From positions 1 through 6,650 of the forward strand of contig CAMWWF010000166.1 in NCBI GenBank assembly GCA_947177885.1: a stretch of 6,650 nt of DNA, in the 5' to 3' direction. This DNA comes from an uncultured Lachnospiraceae bacterium (GTDB lineage: Bacteria; Bacillota_A; Clostridia; Lachnospirales; Lachnospiraceae). Position numbers and translations under genes: made by a program. The notes beneath the pieces are model-generated. The model ran no database searches, was not told where the DNA came from, and worked only from the letters and a program-made list of their open reading frames with translations. This document shows, one piece after another, positions 6,461 to 6,650 of this stretch; position 1 is the first letter of the stretch, and the number at the start of each line of letters is the position of its first letter.

Positions 6461-6602
6461 GGCGTTTGCGAAACACCTCTTTTCTGGAACAGGGAATGGG
6501 CAATATATACAAAATAAGGGCGACTTGCCACTGCATCGGAGCCCGTTTTTGTATATATTGACCAGTCCCGTCACTTGCGGAAATAGTTTCGCAATCGCCT
6601 AG
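6458..6602. mobile_element. MITE-like non-autonomous insertion in the leader of the GH32-fructokinase operon
   Basis: The terminal inverted repeats, CTAGGCG(T/A)TTGCGAAAC, match at 16 of 17 positions (6458-6474 against 6602-6586) and extend one further base outward at 6457/6603. Inside, after a non-complementary stretch of 16-17 nt, a second inverted repeat follows. CAATATATACAAAA (6501-6514) pairs perfectly with 6547-6560. It is flanked by matching GGGA-TGG and GGGC blocks. The apical loop is about 6522-6540. The whole sits within a perfect 12-bp direct repeat and has no coding capacity for a transposase. Together these are typical of a small element moved in trans. No family is recognised. 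A paired-operator or riboregulatory palindrome is the alternative, but the direct repeats argue for insertion. Confidence 0.7.
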
Positions 6603-6613
6603 TTCTCTTACTA
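6602..6613 (+). repeat. 12-bp direct repeat, right copy (candidate target-site duplication)
   Basis: GTTCTCTTACTA is identical to 6449-6460, with a copy-to-copy offset of 153 bp. Removing 153 bp (one repeat plus the element) would restore a simple leader. In that form the putative promoter at 6610-6638 would lie about 20 nt from the GH32 ribosome binding site. Confidence 0.85.
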
Positions 6614-6638
6614 TAATTTAGCATATTCACTTTGTTTC
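6610..6638 (-). promoter_or_regulatory. Weak candidate promoter of the GH32-fructokinase operon
   Basis: On the minus strand GAAACA (6638-6633) and TATAGT (6615-6610) are 17 bp apart. The -10 matches at five of six positions and the -35 at three. Transcription would begin near 6603, at the edge of the inserted element, giving a leader of about 180 nt that contains the whole hairpin. A promoter beyond the window, or one supplied by the element, is equally possible. Confidence 0.3.
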
Positions 6639-6650
6639 CGATGCCTGTTT

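Noticed and set aside
6337..6561. Plus-strand open frame of 74 codons running into the inverted-repeat element
   Set aside because: It begins antisense to the GH32 N-terminus and ends in the palindrome. It has no ribosome binding site and no motif, and it does not encode a transposase.
6424..6650. Catabolite-responsive (cre) site upstream of the GH32 operon
   Set aside because: No sequence fitting the TGNNANCGNNNNCA-type pattern was found. The TGTTTCGCAAACG stretch has the wrong spacing.

Overview
The window looks like chromosomal DNA of a low-to-mid GC Bacillota, most likely a gut Clostridia/Lachnospiraceae-type anaerobe. This is inferred from strong AGGAGG-type ribosome binding sites, TTG and GTG starts, TTTACA/TATAAT promoter spacing, AT-rich intergenic DNA around GC-richer genes, and protein style (HDIKTPLTS kinase, ScrK-like PfkB kinase, cytosolic GH32 enzyme). 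No species can be named from sequence alone.

Layout. (1) 27-2582 (+) is a large six-TM sensor histidine kinase with a roughly 300-residue extracytoplasmic domain that carries striking Tyr/Asp-rich tracts. It starts at TTG just behind a good ribosome binding site, so an upstream partner, probably a response regulator, is expected outside the window. (2) 2583-2866 is intergenic: a strong GC hairpin behind the kinase, then AT-rich DNA with one very good and one weaker promoter. (3) 2867-3868 (+) is a LacI/GalR-family repressor. (4) 3885-4853 (-) is a PfkB fructokinase, convergent with the repressor across only 16 bp. (5) 4936-6423 (-) is an intracellular GH32 sucrose-6-phosphate hydrolase/beta-fructosidase. 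(6) 6424-6650 is the leader and promoter region of that operon.

How the genes work together. The GH32 enzyme would cleave sucrose, sucrose-6-phosphate or short fructo-oligosaccharides in the cytosol. The fructokinase would phosphorylate the fructose released. The adjacent LacI-family protein is the obvious candidate sugar-responsive repressor. No transporter lies in the window. The sensor kinase appears to be a separate unit.

The most unusual object is in the leader of the GH32-fructokinase operon. A roughly 145-bp stretch (6458-6602) has near-perfect terminal inverted repeats and a second, inner inverted repeat, and it sits inside a perfect 12-bp direct repeat (6449-6460 and 6602-6613). That is the signature of a small non-autonomous (MITE-like) insertion, and it would put a long hairpin into the operon's 5' untranslated region. 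Two LacI-type operators in opposite orientation are the main alternative reading of its outer arms.
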